The notes: generated by a model not told the origin, from the letters alone. Shown: positions 22,461-34,152, numbered from the stretch's first letter. The stretch is 64,000 nucleotides of DNA from Carposina sasakii (GCA_014607495.2 CP053155.1:13516001-13580000), one strand, 5' to 3'. Numbers and translations: made by a program.

Positions 22461-22840
22461 GGGTTTAAAGGTAGATTGAATCGATTGGTAGATTTACGCA
22501 GTCGGTTTTTTTCTATCTTCTATATCTATTCTTCTATATTCTATTTACATATGTGTAATAATTTTTTTAAAACGAAAAACCGACTTTCCTCCCCTATGAG
22601 TCAAAACTCGAGCTTACTAAAGTAATATTTTGCTAAAGGGCAAACACTAAGGGCAAATATATATTGCGTTAGTTAGTTATGTATGAAGTTTAGAAGGTAT
22701 AATATTGTCAGATTTATATGCCAGCAAATGATTAAATAGGCCACATGAAAAAAGGGCACTGAGAGAAATGACTAGGCTTCGAAATTTTACGTCTGACAAT
22801 ATAAGCAACATACAGGGTTGCCAATATGTAATTTAGAAAA

Positions 22841-22983
22841 GAGATGGTAAAATTCGTCATCCGAGTAATTGACCCGGCGGCTTAGTGGTTATAGCGGCTG
22901 GCACGGTATGCAGCGGATCGTGGGTTCGATTCCCACTCGGGTGAAGGATTTTTTCCATTTTCTTTATTAATAATTTTATAACA
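22841..22983 (+). mobile_element. tRNA-derived SINE family T
   Basis: AGAGATGGTAAAATTCGTCA head, then a tRNA-like part with GGCTTAGTGGTTA and a perfect B box GGTTCGATTCC, then CTCGGGTGAAGGATTTTTTC and a T/A-rich tail. Acceptor-stem pairing is absent. Confidence 0.75.
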
Positions 22984-23555
22984 TACAGGGTGTAAAAAGA
23001 CAACAATGTTTTTTTAATACCTCGTATTCTTACGTTACGATAATTTTTTTTATGGAACCAACCCTTGGGAAACGACAAAAAAATTATGAAAAAATACTGT
23101 AATTTTATTGCAAGCAATGTATTCGTTGATGCGCAAAGTACAAATGTACCTACAAAACTAACATTATAATATTTTGACATGGTATCTTTGAAAAAATGTT
23201 TGTTAACCGCTTTCAGATTATTAGACAACTTTGTTTTTAGATACCTCGTATTCTTTGTAAGATCACGATCATTTTTTTCTATGGAAGCACCCCTGGGAAA
23301 CCACGGGTTTCCAAGATATTGAGGTCCAAAGTTACATTAATATTACCATTTTTTTTTGGTAAATAATAAATCCACCTGAAATCGGTTAACAAACATTTCT
23401 TTTCAAAGATACCATGTCAAAATGTTATAATTTTAGGTACATTTGTACTTTGCGCATCAAACGAATACATGTTAGACAGTACCTAACATTTGATTGGAAC
23501 CTTACAAAGAATTACGAGGTATTAAAAAAACATTGTTGTCTTTTTACACCCCGTA
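22984..23555 (+). mobile_element. MITE family F, compound or internally inverted copy
   Basis: Ends TACAGGGTGTAAAAAGACAAC and GTTGTCTTTTTACACCCCGTA. Two half-elements meet head to head in the middle: AATGTACCTACAAAACTAAC is mirrored by TTTAGGTACATTTGTACTTTGC. At 572 bp it is longer than the single copies (~360-390 bp). Confidence 0.7.
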
Positions 23556-23609
23556 TATGTAAATAAGGTTATTGTTTACTATGTTGGTAGAGTAGGATAA
23601 AATGTATTA

Positions 23610-23878
23610 TACAGGGTGTAACAGAAAGGGTATGTTACGCGAAAAGCTATGTAAATAGCCCACTATATATAGAGATCCTATTTCCAAAATTTGAGACTCG
23701 GTTTAACATTTTTATTTTTCAATGATTGTATGGACATTCCTGAGTTGATTCGGAATTCTTCATACTATCTGGAAAAATAAAAATGTGAACTTGAGTCTGA
23801 AATTTTGGAAATAGGTTCTCTACAGTGGGCTATTTACATAGCTTTTCGCTTAACATACCCCTTTTGTTACACCCTGTA
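23610..23878. mobile_element. Palindromic MITE family H
   Basis: TACAGGGTGTAACAGAAAGG at the left and CCCTTTTGTTACACCCTGTA at the right. Nearly the whole 269 bp folds on itself (AAAAGCTATGTAAATAGCCC pairs with GGGCTATTTACATAGCTTTT). Copies at 44961-45225 and 49134-49345. Confidence 0.8.
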
Positions 23879-24164
23879 GACACAATAATCTAAGCATCAC
23901 AATCTACTTAGCAGTCATTACGGACGCCGTACACTGGTGGTAAATCAAGGGTTATCGGGAGGGGTACCACGAGTCTCATCATCAATGGTCTGGTATCATC
24001 GATTAAATATCATCATCAGCGCTTAACGGCATAACCGTAGATCGTTAACCAAAGTAATGGAATCTAAATTAAATACATACATAGATACATAATATAATTT
24101 TTTGGATTTGGAAACAATGAGGTTATCTATATACCTTAGATATTGTTTCATCAAAATAGTACCT

Positions 24165-24270
24165 GCGTTAATAGGCAGGCGAGTTGGTGACCGCAGTGTG
24201 ATTTTCGGAATATGTTGTCAACACGGAGACGCTGCTGCCTCCCGGAAACCCCTAATCGCCTCTTACGATA
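24165..24270 (-). repeat. SINE-B fragment
   Basis: GGCAGGCGAGTTGGTGACCG through CTCCCGGAAACCCCTAATCG matches the middle of SINE-B in inverse orientation. It supplies most of a spurious 96-codon frame. Confidence 0.65.
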
Positions 24271-24644
24271 TATATATATATTTTTTTATTAAATGTTACT
24301 CACAGGCCAGTGTTGCCAACTTTATTTTTGACAGGATCGTACTACAGACTAGAATAGATCGTATTTTGCTGAAAATTCTAAGAAAAAAATAGTACCCAAG
24401 GAAATTTCAATAAAACAACAAAAAATAATGTGTAGGTATAATTCGGAAAGTTTGAAAGTTAGAGGATATGCGACAGTTAAAAGATAATAGAAAGATAATA
24501 CGATTTTTTTAATTTGTCCGGATTGTTGGATGCGTTCATTAAAAATAAAAAGAAATTTAGGTCTCGTACAGGTTTTTATTATTTGGGTCGACAGAATGAA
24601 CTTGATTTAATATAATTTTGTGTACTGTAATCATAGATTTATTA

Positions 24645-25002
24645 TACATGGTGTAAAAAGACAACGTTGTTATTTTAATACCTCGTATTCTTTGTAATGT
24701 AACAACCCTGGGAAATGAAAAAAAAAAAAGTTTTTTTTTTATTGCAAGCAATTTATTCGATTGACAAATGTACCTACAAAACTAACATTTTTAAATATTA
24801 ATGTGGTCCCAAAAAAAAATGTTAACTGTTTCCAGATGGATTTATTTAAGAAAAAATGCTGATATTCATGTAACTTTGGACCTCAATATCTTGGAAACCC
24901 GTGGTTTCTTTCCCAGGGGTGCTTCCATAGAAAAAAATGATCGTGTTGTTACAAAGAATACAAGGTATTAAAAGAACAAAGTTGTCTTTTTACACCCTGT
25001 AT
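24645..25002 (-). mobile_element. MITE family F
   Basis: Copy of 358 bp with TACATGGTGTAAAAAGACAA and GTTGTCTTTTTACACCCTGTA, TA on both sides. The GTTTCC/AGATATTGAGGT block is inverted relative to 20681-21071. Confidence 0.75.
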
Positions 25003-25074
25003 ACTAACGTAGTAGTAGTATAATAAATATAGCCCTGATCCACTGTAATGCCTCCCCCAGATCCACTATAGGAA

Positions 25075-25165
25075 TTCCAACCGACGCCCGCAACCTTGGC
25101 CAGATCGTACCTCGCGGGTGTCCCACGCTGCGCTTGCGTACGATTTCCAATACATTATCGTACAT
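25075..25165 (-). repeat. RTE LINE ORF fragment
   Basis: CAACCGACGCCCGCAACCTTGG and CTCGCGGGTGTCCCACGCTG match, in inverse orientation, the RTE C-terminal coding part at 34153-34389. Too short for a frame. Confidence 0.5.
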
Positions 25166-25194
25166 CGTACCAAGACCAAAAAGGTCGTATAGAT

Positions 25195-25790
25195 TTTATT
25201 TATTTATTTATTTTACAATTTTAGGATGACTAACAGATTTAATTAATTATAGTTAAATTGTAGATACATAAAGCCAATAACAGGTCCACACTTATAGAAG
25301 CATTATGAGAGCTAATCAGATACTAATGCACACACAATTCGGCACCGTTCATCAGAGTTCCACAAAACCTAACAAGCTTATCAATAACAAACATAAGCTT
25401 CGTAAAAAAACGCTGCCCAGCCGATTTCGCCGAGGTACTAGATAAAATCTAGACTAACTTATTGACCGTCTGTCCCGGTAAAAACTCGTCAAAATCAAGC
25501 ATCGAGCTCACTAAGTGGGCGGCACACGCTTCGCTATGTTAATCTTCAGGCCCACTGTTGGTATTGAAGAGCCATCAAGCATTGTCTACGCCTTTACAGC
25601 GAGTTCATTGAAGTTATTACCCGCTGCGCAACCGAAGGAATGTATTCTAACGATATTTCGTCGATGCAGTCCTTTCCAGAGGAACAGAAAGTGTATTGTT
25701 GTGTCGAAGAAATAACATCTCCTTGTTTTCCAAAGAAAGGTAGTGCTCCGCTCTAAGATTAATATGTGTATAAACAATAGCTCAGGATAT
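25195..25790 (-). repeat. Possible LINE 3' region with (TTTA)n
   Basis: A (TTTA)n run at 25197-25213 followed by about 580 bp of moderately GC-balanced sequence suggests a minus-strand non-LTR element with a (TAAA)n tail. The two short open frames here lack a reverse-transcriptase motif, so the class is not established. Confidence 0.3.
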
Positions 25791-25799
25791 ACAGTCTAT

Positions 25800-26560
25800 A
25801 GCACCGCTGGAGACCGCAATCTTCAGAAGAAAAACGATATCAGAGATTTCCCGGCGTTTCTCAAGAAGGAGGATATGATGTTTTATGCATAAGCTGATGT
25901 AATTTGAGTAGATACGATTTAAATCGTATGGTTGGCAACACTGACACGGGCAGGCATAGAGTGGTGTTATTCTACTCCGCCAACATCACACGTAAATACT
26001 GTGGTAAATATATTAATTAATGGAACCCATAGTTTCCCCGCAGGATTAAGTGGCACCAGTGATTGGCATATTGCAGGCCTTTTATAGCTCGGGATGATTT
26101 ACCCCGGCTTGGCCGCTTTATGTCGTAAAGAGAAGGGGGAAGACACTAAGGTGACTAGTTACCTACCACTTTATGAGTAGGGGGCTTATGAGCCATAGGT
26201 AGAAGAAAAAAATAGCGTAAACTTTAGAAACCTGTAAAATCCTGTAATTTTTAGAAATATACAAAACCTAACTTTAGAAATACATTTTTTTTCATGAAGA
26301 TTTCAGGATAATCCTCTCTTGCACTCGTCCAAGAATATGCATGCTGTATTTTAGTTTCTTTCAGATGTAAATCAAAGTTTGTACTGATGCGGGGTTTTAC
26401 TAAGATATATCAGCTGCATATCCTTTCGTGTTCTCAGGAACTCAGGGGTGTTCCTTCAGGCGATAATCTAGCAAATTGTCACTTCATGATCTGCAGCTTT
26501 GGTACTCTACTATTGCAACACAGTTGTATGAATATTTATGTATAAAAGATGACAATTTGC
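25800..26560. other. Gene-free stretch
   Basis: No exon, RNA gene or recognised repeat family. Mixed unique sequence. Confidence 0.3.
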
Positions 26561-26562
26561 TA

Positions 26563-26642
26563 GCCCGAGGGAATTCCTTAGTCGACTCCTACGACATGCA
26601 TGGAAGGAGATGCAGGTATATATTCTAGTGAAGCTCCGCATC
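26563..26642 (+). repeat. Family E fragment
   Basis: GACAATTTGCTAGCCCGAGG, CGACTCCTACGACATGCATG and GAAGGAGATGCAG are the 3' half of family E. Confidence 0.55.
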
Positions 26643-26644
26643 AC

Positions 26645-27128
26645 CGGTCGCCATTATCGTACTCTTGTAGGTGTAAAAATAAAATAACCTGAACCTATCT
26701 GTGACCTCGTCATTAGCAACTAGATAGATTTACAATACCCATAATGTTTCGATATACATTCCCAAAAACAAATATAAACTAACACCGTAAACTGGAGAAA
26801 CATGCGAAAGAAAACTCTAAAACTGTTTCCATAAAGGCTGTATATAAGCCGTACAATGGTACCGCTAAGATGGTTAGTATACCACCCAGGGAGTATAGGT
26901 TCTATAAATGTGGACAATTTACAGCCTTCTTATAGTTAAACTTGAAAAGTTGTGGGACTGAAAAATCTGCATTCTGTGTTGAACAGGTGCACATTGTTTA
27001 ATGGACTAATAATTCTAGTTAACCCGTTGTTTTTAAACTAACCTCCTTTCGAATAAATATTTAAATATAACGACTAAGAGAGAGTTTTAGCATGTGTTGG
27101 TACATTGAAAGTGAAATAAAAATCTCCC
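26645..27128. other. Gene-free stretch
   Basis: AT-rich, no recognised repeat or exon. Confidence 0.3.
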
Positions 27129-27129
27129 A

Positions 27130-27458
27130 ACCGTATTTCGGCCTATGCGACCAATCTCTACGGAGATTGGCCAGGTACGTAAGAGATATTATAGTGCACA
27201 AGTGTGTGCGCAAACACAGATGCACTCTCTATTCCGTTACTCTTATAGTCCGATGGGACGGAAAGCCGACACGACCGGAGAGAGATCAGGCGCAGGACCA
27301 ACAGTTTTACGTGCTTTCCGAGGCACGAGGTAAGTGAAAATTTTACAACATTAAAATCTGTACATGAAATAAATTCATTGGTACAGGCCCGTGACTGGGA
27401 TCGAACTTACGCCTCCTGCTTGGAAGGTGCACGTCTTAACCACTGGGCTATCACCGCC
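27130..27458 (-). mobile_element. tRNA-derived SINE family A
   Basis: Near full-length minus-strand copy from CCGTATTTCGGCC to the tRNA head CACTGGGCTATCACCGC. It creates two overlapping spurious frames of 62-81 codons on the plus strand. Confidence 0.85.
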
Positions 27459-27823
27459 TAGGTACATTACATAAACGTTTGTAGTCACCACCAACTTCCC
27501 CTTTCCCTTGCGCTATGTTAGATTAGCTTTTAGGTTTGCATATTTATTCTTACATAATATTATATCTAATACCAGCGGTTCAGTACTGATACTATACATA
27601 TAACTTTCCTCTTAAATCACTATCGACATACTAAAAAACCGCAACGAAATCCGCAGTAAGATTTAAGCATACATAGGGACAGACAGACAGCGGGAACCAA
27701 CTTTGTTTAGTACTATGTTATGATTATTTTTTGCCATCTCATAGGTAGTTATTTGATCCCTTTACTAATAAATTAATTCGCTATTTATTAAAGGTCATTC
27801 AAGTTCTAGCGGCATATTTGTAA

Positions 27824-28041
27824 TATAGTGGACGCCCGCGACTCCGTCCGCGTGGACTGCAGAAACAACAAAATGTCGAAATTATCCGGGATAAAAACAT
27901 TTTCCCGGGATAAAAAGTAGCATATATATGTTAACTGGGACCTGTTACAATATATTTCTGAAAACTGCATCGAAATCGGTCCAGCCGCTTCTGAGATTAG
28001 CGTGCACAAACATCGATCCAGTTACAATTTTATTATATGTA
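27824..28041 (-). mobile_element. Helitron-like element, truncated
   Basis: Minus-strand copy. GTGGACGCCCGCGACTCCGT is the inverse of the 3' stem; ATTTTATTATATGTA lies at the other end. The CTAG terminus has mutated to CTAT. Confidence 0.6.
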
Positions 28042-28830
28042 ATATTTATAAAGCATTAACACTTGTTTGTCGATTGTCTAATTATATGTTACTTTCTATG
28101 TTCGCACCCCAAAAATGAAACCGCTACCAAACAAAAAAGGAGGTGAATTTAAACAACCCAAAAATAAATAAATCGCAAAGCTTTTGCTTTGGCAACGGTC
28201 ACCACCCCAAGGTGCGATTTGTTACGGTCTGTCAGGCATAAGTTAGCGATTCGGGGCTTAATAGCCACCAACGTGGATAATGAGAGTTAAGGTCGCCTAA
28301 AGACGAAATCCAGAAGAGCTGCTACACAGTTCTCCTTTATGGCAAAACCAACATTAGGTCTGACACACCGCATGATTCTACTATTACTGTTACACTATCT
28401 CAGTGAAGTGTCCACTGCTTGGAAGAAGAAATAGGCAAGAAAACTCCCCAGCGACACAGTCAAAACTAAGTAACATATTAACAAAAGAATCTTACATTGG
28501 ATAAGATATCAGATAGTAACACTTAACTCATTTAGTGTGTATAAATTCAATTATCATAACATATTTACTAATTGATTCCATATCGCCCACATACAAGCAG
28601 ACCGAAAACCGAAATGAACCGGTGGATGTCAAAGAAACAATATTATTATAACAACTAATAAATAACTCATACATAACTACCGAAAAATATTTCGAGGTGT
28701 GCCTTAAAATTTAATGTACAGTACAACGAAAAAAACTGTAGCCTAATAAATCGCGAAAGCATATAGGTAGGTATTATCTCAAATTAATACGTTAATAACT
28801 TAAAAAATACCCCGTCAACTAGAAAAACAT
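28042..28830. other. Gene-free stretch
   Basis: 28190-28440 has more balanced base composition than its surroundings but no open frame or motif that I recognise. Otherwise AT-rich unique DNA. Confidence 0.3.
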
Positions 28831-28834
28831 AATA

Positions 28835-29050
28835 TACACATGGTTGCTTTTCCAAAAATGGGGCTGCCAGAACTACAGAATCACGAGGGAGAGCCTACAG
28901 CTACGAAACATAAAATCAGTGACAAGTTACTCGTAGTTCATCGCCGAAGAGAACGCGCCTATCCCTCGCGCTCTTACGACAGGCATGGAAGGAGATGCAG
29001 CTGATGTATTCTAGTATTCAAGTAAAGATCCCGCAATTTCAGCACAGGTA
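28835..29050 (+). repeat. Family E dispersed repeat
   Basis: AAAATGGGGCTGCCAGAACT, GTGACAAGTTACTCGTAG and GGAAGGAGATGCAGCTGATG followed by TATTCTAGTATTC. Confidence 0.6.
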
Positions 29051-29059
29051 CCTAACAAC

Positions 29060-29770
29060 TAGAATATGTATAAAATAAATTGCTATTCGCTAAACTAGTT
29101 TTTGCTGGCTGGAAATCATAGAAACGCTCATATCTCATTTTTTCAAAAGAGTTTGGATAATTTGTTTCTCACATCGACCTGACCAAAAAATATTTACCTC
29201 CACTGTACAAAACTTTAGATGATGTTGATATTTAATGTCACCATAGTCGAGCTTTAGCTTAAGTATGTGTGCGTGTGCGTGTGCGAATATGTGTGGGCGT
29301 AAGCTATTGTACCACACCAGCAGGGTCATCTATACCACCAACTTAACACACAAGTGGAGAATTTGTGAACTAATCTTTATAAGTGGTAAAGATAGTAAAA
29401 TTGCGTAGACGGTGGCGACTCAACGGCTGTATATTTAGTTGGTGTATTCGATTATGAATGAACTTTTAGTTTCGGTGACTATGGCTACTTTTTACAAGCA
29501 ATTCGGATGCGTTTTGATGCAAGAATGCATTATCAGTCGATATACTTGGCTTTACGATCGAAGAGCGTGCGCTTTATGGCCAATATATTGTACAGTTTAT
29601 ATAGAGTCAATGAGTTTTAACGTAACAATGGATCAATTTGATAAGACTTGGTAATTTATATAAGCAACATAAAACACTGCGCATTAGTGGGCTTCACTAG
29701 AACACATTAGCTGCATCTTCTTAAGTGCACTTCGCAAGAGTCGACTAAGGAACTCGGCGAAAGAGCATCA
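29060..29770. other. Gene-free stretch
   Basis: Contains a short (GTGTGC)n run at 29263-29285. A 71-codon frame at 29439-29654 shows no recognisable motif. 29690-29760 is a minus-strand family E 3' end. Confidence 0.3.
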
Positions 29771-29774
29771 ATGA

Positions 29775-30013
29775 AGGGTGTTTTTTTGTGGAAACAATTT
29801 CATCATGAAATAAAGTAAGTTTATGCCAAAAAAAATCATTCCTTGATTCGAAATTTATATCTAGTGTTTATGTTAGTTTTTTTATGTAAATTATTTTTTG
29901 GATAGTATGCAGAAAAACGCAGTCTATTTACTACGACCCTAATATTTTACCACTTCCCAGGTTGCATGGAGAAAAATTATCGTGATGATGAGGAGATTCC
30001 GTATCGGGAACGT
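29775..30013 (-). mobile_element. MITE family G, truncated
   Basis: Inverse copy: GAAATAAAGTAAGTTTATGCC, AAAACGCAGTCTATTTACT and GATGATGAGGAGATTCCGTA are in the same order as the reverse complement of 36823-37311. Both termini are damaged. Confidence 0.65.
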
Positions 30014-30084
30014 ACCTATATAGGTATGTTTATTTAATTAGGGCATAGTTTTACTTTTAGGACTTATCAACTTGTTTTAAATTC

Positions 30085-30720
30085 GATCTAACAGTTTTCT
30101 TTGGTTTTAACTAATTTTACAAGTTTCCAGATATCATCATTCTCATCCACGGCAAATTGAAATAATATTTTACTAAAAACAATGGCTGCATGGAAAAAGT
30201 TTCCTTTGCCATTCGTTGGAGGTAAATAATATAAAAACGTGAAGCGCGTAAAGTTTTCAGGTTTGTTGTGCCAAATTGGTTCCAAATCGGATTCGGCGGG
30301 AAAAGCTGGAAGGGTGCAGGTGTAATTTTCTTGTGAAAATTAAAAATTATTTGTAAATGGCTTGCATGTGTCCGTGAAGTGATATTTTCTGGTAGATGAG
30401 TTATATTTTGATTACTTTTGATGTGAATCTAGTGCGTGTGCATGGTTTTATACGCAGGTAAGCCGAGTAAAACTTTAGCCAGAATACAATCTCTTCATGG
30501 GCCCATGTAAGTTGTTTCTGCAATAATTTTTCATTTTGACTAACTTTACACTTGTTCTTGAGGATTTTCCGACGTTTCCATTCATCATCATCATTATCAT
30601 CCATCATAAATTCAGAAATCATTTACTAAAGACAATGGCTGTATGGGCTTAGTTCCCCTTGCCTTTCCTTCGGGATAAACTAAAAAAAAAAGTAAAGTTT
30701 TCAGCGCCTACGCAGCGCAC
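30085..30720. repeat. Two diverged related segments of unknown type
   Basis: 30100-30262 and 30538-30703 share the order: AACTAA-TTTACA, TTTC then CATCAT-CTCATC, TTTACTAAA-ACAATGGCTG-ATGG, TTTGCCATTC, GTAAAGTTTTCAG. The minus strand has short open frames (73 and 65 codons) rich in acidic and basic residues. I do not recognise a family; a decayed DNA-transposon gene is possible. Confidence 0.3.
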
Positions 30721-31200
30721 GGTGCTCGCAGTTTCTAATTATTACATTAATTATGTACAGTGGATATATTTAATAAAGTTTTTCATATTACGTGATTTAA
30801 AAGGACTCGTCGAATACAATGTCCAAGAGGACATTATTTTATTAATCAAATTAATAAACTAAATAATAAGTGTGTGATAAAATAATTCAATGTTAAGTAG
30901 GTATGTAGGTACTTCGTTATATTTTCGAATTACCGAGATGAAGCCAACCAGGATTATCGATATATTATTGTGAAATAGCTTAAAATATGTAAGTATTTTG
31001 TTGTTATATATCTATATATAAATTAATCATAAAGATTTGAGTAGTTGTCGTTAAAATTCCTAGTAAATGGATAATAAGATGTGCCTAATATCAGTGCATA
31101 CAACTTGTCCTACCTTCAATATTGCTACATATTTATATTTTAGTCTCGTTTCCTAATTTGAATATTAAAATGAACTTGTTGTTTGTCAAAAACGTAATTA
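30721..31200. other. Gene-free stretch
   Basis: AT-rich DNA without an assignable feature. Confidence 0.3.
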
Positions 31201-31204
31201 ACAG

Positions 31205-31345
31205 AGATGGTAAAATTCGTCATCCGAGTTAAGTGACACGATAGCTCAGTTGGTTAGAGCGATGCACGGAATGCGAGAGGTCGTGAGTTCAAATCACACT
31301 CGGGTGATTTTTTTTTCATTTTCTTATTAATATTTATATTAAAAT
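31205..31345 (+). mobile_element. tRNA-derived SINE family T
   Basis: AGAGATGGTAAAATTCGTCA head as at 22841; A-box-like TAGCTCAGTTGG at 31245-31256, B-box-like GAGTTCAAATCAC, then CTCGGGTGATTTTTTTTTC. The (T)n-rich tail ends at about 31345. Confidence 0.75.
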
Positions 31346-31404
31346 GAATTTGAGATCTGTAAGATAATGCGTTGTTGAGCCACAATACTATAAGTAAGGT
31401 ATGC

Positions 31405-31580
31405 AGGTTCCCGAAATAGGGTAGCCAGAACTGCAGGATCATAAAGGAGATCTCAGAGCCACGTTTAGCATAGCGGGGACAGATCATCACCTGAAAGAAT
31501 GCCCGAGTACATTAGTCGACTCTTACGACATGCACGGAAGGAGATGCAGCTGATGTATTCTAGTGAAGCCCCGGATAAAC
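31405..31580 (+). repeat. Family E dispersed repeat
   Basis: CCCGAAATAGGGTAGCCAGA, GCAGGATCATAAAGGAGATC, CCACGTTTAGCATAGCGGGG and GGAAGGAGATGCAGCTGATG in order; the best-preserved copy in the window. Confidence 0.7.
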
Positions 31581-31701
31581 TGCTCTATAATTCTAATATT
31601 TCATTAGGTTTCAGATCCGAGGGTCAGAGAAGGATGTGGGGTCCGATGGTGGAGGCACATCATTTTTAGTAAGTACCTAGATGTAGATAGATTGGGCTTA
31701 A

Positions 31702-32132
31702 TGACATCGCTTCGTATCGAAATCAATTATAGTGACTGCATTAGCCTTGCGATAAAACCACGACCAACTTCGATATCAAGCGACGATAACGAACTTCGAT
31801 ATAAAGCCATGATGTGGGTAGTATTGGGGATCGCCGCGAATTCGCCGCCAGGGACGAGAGGTGCCTGGTGTAGCGAGGATTTTTTTGTTTAGTTTAATTC
31901 AAAGGAAAACCCTTTAGTGGAAGAAATTCAGATATAATGATGTACCTATGATAAAACCGACACGTAGCCTGCGCTTGTTATTATTTCATAAGTAAGGTTG
32001 TATATCTTTTAAGATTTAAAAAATTATCACGTGTGTTATTCCTCACGCTACAGAAGCGCTAACTAGCGAGCGCAAAAAGGGTGGCTCCCATTAAGCACAC
32101 ATGTAAATGATGACGAACTTCGATATCAAGCG
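31702..32132. mobile_element. Possible MITE with ACATCGCTT ends
   Basis: GACATCGCTTCGTATCGAA at the left mirrors TTCGATATCAAGCGATGTT at the right, with two further direct copies of AACTTCGATATCAAGCGA or close variants at 31768-31806. About 430 bp, no transposase. Confidence 0.4.
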
Positions 32133-32600
32133 ATGTTGTTGTCGATTGATTGACACCAATGAGCGTAGATTGGACCCCAAACATCCGTTTGAGGGTCATT
32201 TGCATATCAACCATGATTAGTCGACCTCCTACCGTTTAATGTTATAGAAATATACTTTATGGCGACCGATATGTAGGCTTGGTCGCGTGTCCGTCTGTCG
32301 CTTAGGGTGCTGTTATATTTGGAACATTTTTGGTGGCGTTACTGTCTACTAGCGCCGTCGCCATTAAAACGTATACAACATACAACTATCTAGGGACGTA
32401 AAGTGTTAAATATTACTGACAAGCTATTGCCCCTAAAATTCGTCCACACGGACTACATAATGTAGCCTATGGCTTTCTCAGTACACCTACCCAACTATAC
32501 ATATGTATGTAAGATGAATCTAAAGATACCTCTCAAGCTCAATGCGATAACCCATTTAAGCTCAAGAGCGTGAAAAAATAAATACATACATACATAAATA

Positions 32601-32850
32601 CTTCTATGCTGCTCTGGAACTGAAAAAAAAGTATAATATTACAGCTGCTTCTCTTCCCGGGCATACTGTATAAGTCAGTAGAGGGACAAGAGGGTTTTGG
32701 TATTTTGTACGTGATGGGCTGACCACCTGTCACTGCTAACAGAACTTGTACATCTCAACTCAAAATTGGTCAGAAGTGGCACCATGTGGTTCTATCGGCC
32801 CTTGGTGCTCTGCCTAACCCGTAAGGGATAAAAGCGTGATTATATGTTTG
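32601..32850 (+). mobile_element. SINE-like family C
   Basis: CTTCTATGCTGCTCTGGAAC through GTAAGGGATAAAAGCGTGAT. Direct repeats TACATAAATAC at 32591-32601 and 32853-32863 may be its target duplication, though they are low in complexity. Confidence 0.7.
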
Positions 32851-32869
32851 TATACATAAATACATTTGG

Positions 32870-33455
32870 AAAACATAACCCTCCTTCTGGCGCAGTCGAA
32901 TTTTTTTTTTTAAAAAGATTGGTTTAGAAAATAAAGCGTGAAATTGATGATTCTGGTGTCATCAATTCAGGATCGTATGGGATTTTTATGGCATGTCTTG
33001 CCTTGTCTAATGGTATGTACGTACACTTAGCCACTTTACATATTACTGGATAATAGTTATTTGATATTTTTATGTTTAATTTTAAATTGGTTTCGTATTA
33101 AAACATTAGACATTGGTAGCGTAACCAGCGCCACAACATCTCCCAATACAACCGGCACCCTTACTCCAATCAGAAAACGATATACGACTAATTTACGAGT
33201 CTGAACATTATAATATTTTTCAATATAGTAAAAAAAAGGTCGTTTCAATGCAAAATAGGTGCTTTATGGTATTCAGGGCTTTAACACGTCGCTATAGGAA
33301 GTTTTATTTGAAATGCCGACGGGGAGTGGAGGTTATGGCGATGTTGCTAATTAACTGATGTTTTTTTTTTGTTTAACTGGTCAGTGTCATGATTTTTTAA
33401 AGATAGTATTAGATTTAAATTTTGGAAGTAGTGATAGTAAACATAAGCACACTTA
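32870..33455. other. Gene-free stretch
   Basis: 32866-32905 is a scrap of family Q (ACATAACCCTCCTTCTGGCG). The remainder is unassigned AT-rich DNA. Confidence 0.3.
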
Positions 33456-33583
33456 CAGTCAATTTCAATAAACGATCTCGAGAGATTTTTTGCATATTTC
33501 ACATTAAATGTTTAATTGTTTATAAATTTGGAATAAAAAATCCGAGATTCTTTATGATCTCTAGTATTGAAATTGGACGTCAG
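33456..33583. mobile_element. Palindromic MITE family O
   Basis: CAGTCAATTTCAATAAACGA and CTAGTATTGAAATTGGACG are inverted ends; the interior matches 20302-20434. Confidence 0.6.
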
Positions 33584-33806
33584 GACTAGGCATTTTATGT
33601 AGGTACTTATCGACTACCGCACGCTCACTAGTTCGTCCGTGAAACTATAATGTATAGCTAATGTGTACTCGTATTGTATGAGCTACAACTTGGCAATTTT
33701 CATCAAAATATAGTTATTTCGTAGATAAATAAGAAACATTAATTCTTACAAACACAAAGCTTAAAATCTGACTCCGCTTTGTTAGAAGTGATTTATAGTA
33801 TGTAGG

Positions 33807-34073
33807 TTGGCCGCGTGGTGCCGGCAGAGTAGAATTCGTACCACCCTATGTCTGCCCGTGGGTATCGTATGAAGCGATTAAGGGTTTCCGGGAGGTGGGC
33901 AGCAGCGCCTCCCGTGTTGACAACATAGTCCAAAATACAAATTGCGGTTATCAACCCGTCTGCCCAGCGTGGTGACTATGGGCAAATACCCCTCATGGCA
34001 GTCTTGTGGCGTGCCCTGGGGGAGGCCTACGTCCAGCAGTGGACTGCAATAGGCTGATGATGATGATGATGGC
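33807..34073 (+). mobile_element. SINE-B, near full length
   Basis: TGGCCGCGTGGTGCCGGCAG through TGCAATAGGCTGATGATGAT. The (GAT)n tail at 34054-34070 is the typical 3' end. No clear target duplication. Confidence 0.8.
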
Positions 34074-34152
34074 TGTATACACAGGGGAGCGATTCCGTAA
34101 AAATATTGAGCTTGCTTACTGAAAAATTGTATGAAAATCTTAACATTCATCA

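Larger units (their letters stand above)
20520..22760 (-). mobile_element. Second Transib copy, strongly decayed
   Basis: Colinear matches to the first copy in the same orientation: CTGGCAGCAGCGACGTTT (20590); GATTGGTGACTCGGTGATGA (21330, compare 17790); GGCTTTTAAAATATTTGTTC (21615, compare 18258); CCTCTTCACGCTATATTTTACTCA (21783, compare 18489); TTCCATTAAAA (22110, compare 19033); TTTTTATTGTGAAGA (22209); and inner right-arm sequence ACTCGAGCTTA with AAGGTATAATATT (22606-22710). Large deletions, a family F MITE (20681-21071) and a family E repeat (22245-22460) disrupt it. No terminus or target duplication found. Confidence 0.75.

Noticed and set aside
22876..22945. Possible tRNA gene with a perfect B box
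   Set aside because: No acceptor-stem pairing, a degenerate A-box region, and the same head recurs at 31205 with the same SINE tail. It is a tRNA-derived SINE.
27092..27337. Overlapping 62-81 codon frames
   Set aside because: Both lie within a minus-strand family A SINE; similar frames appear in its other copies.
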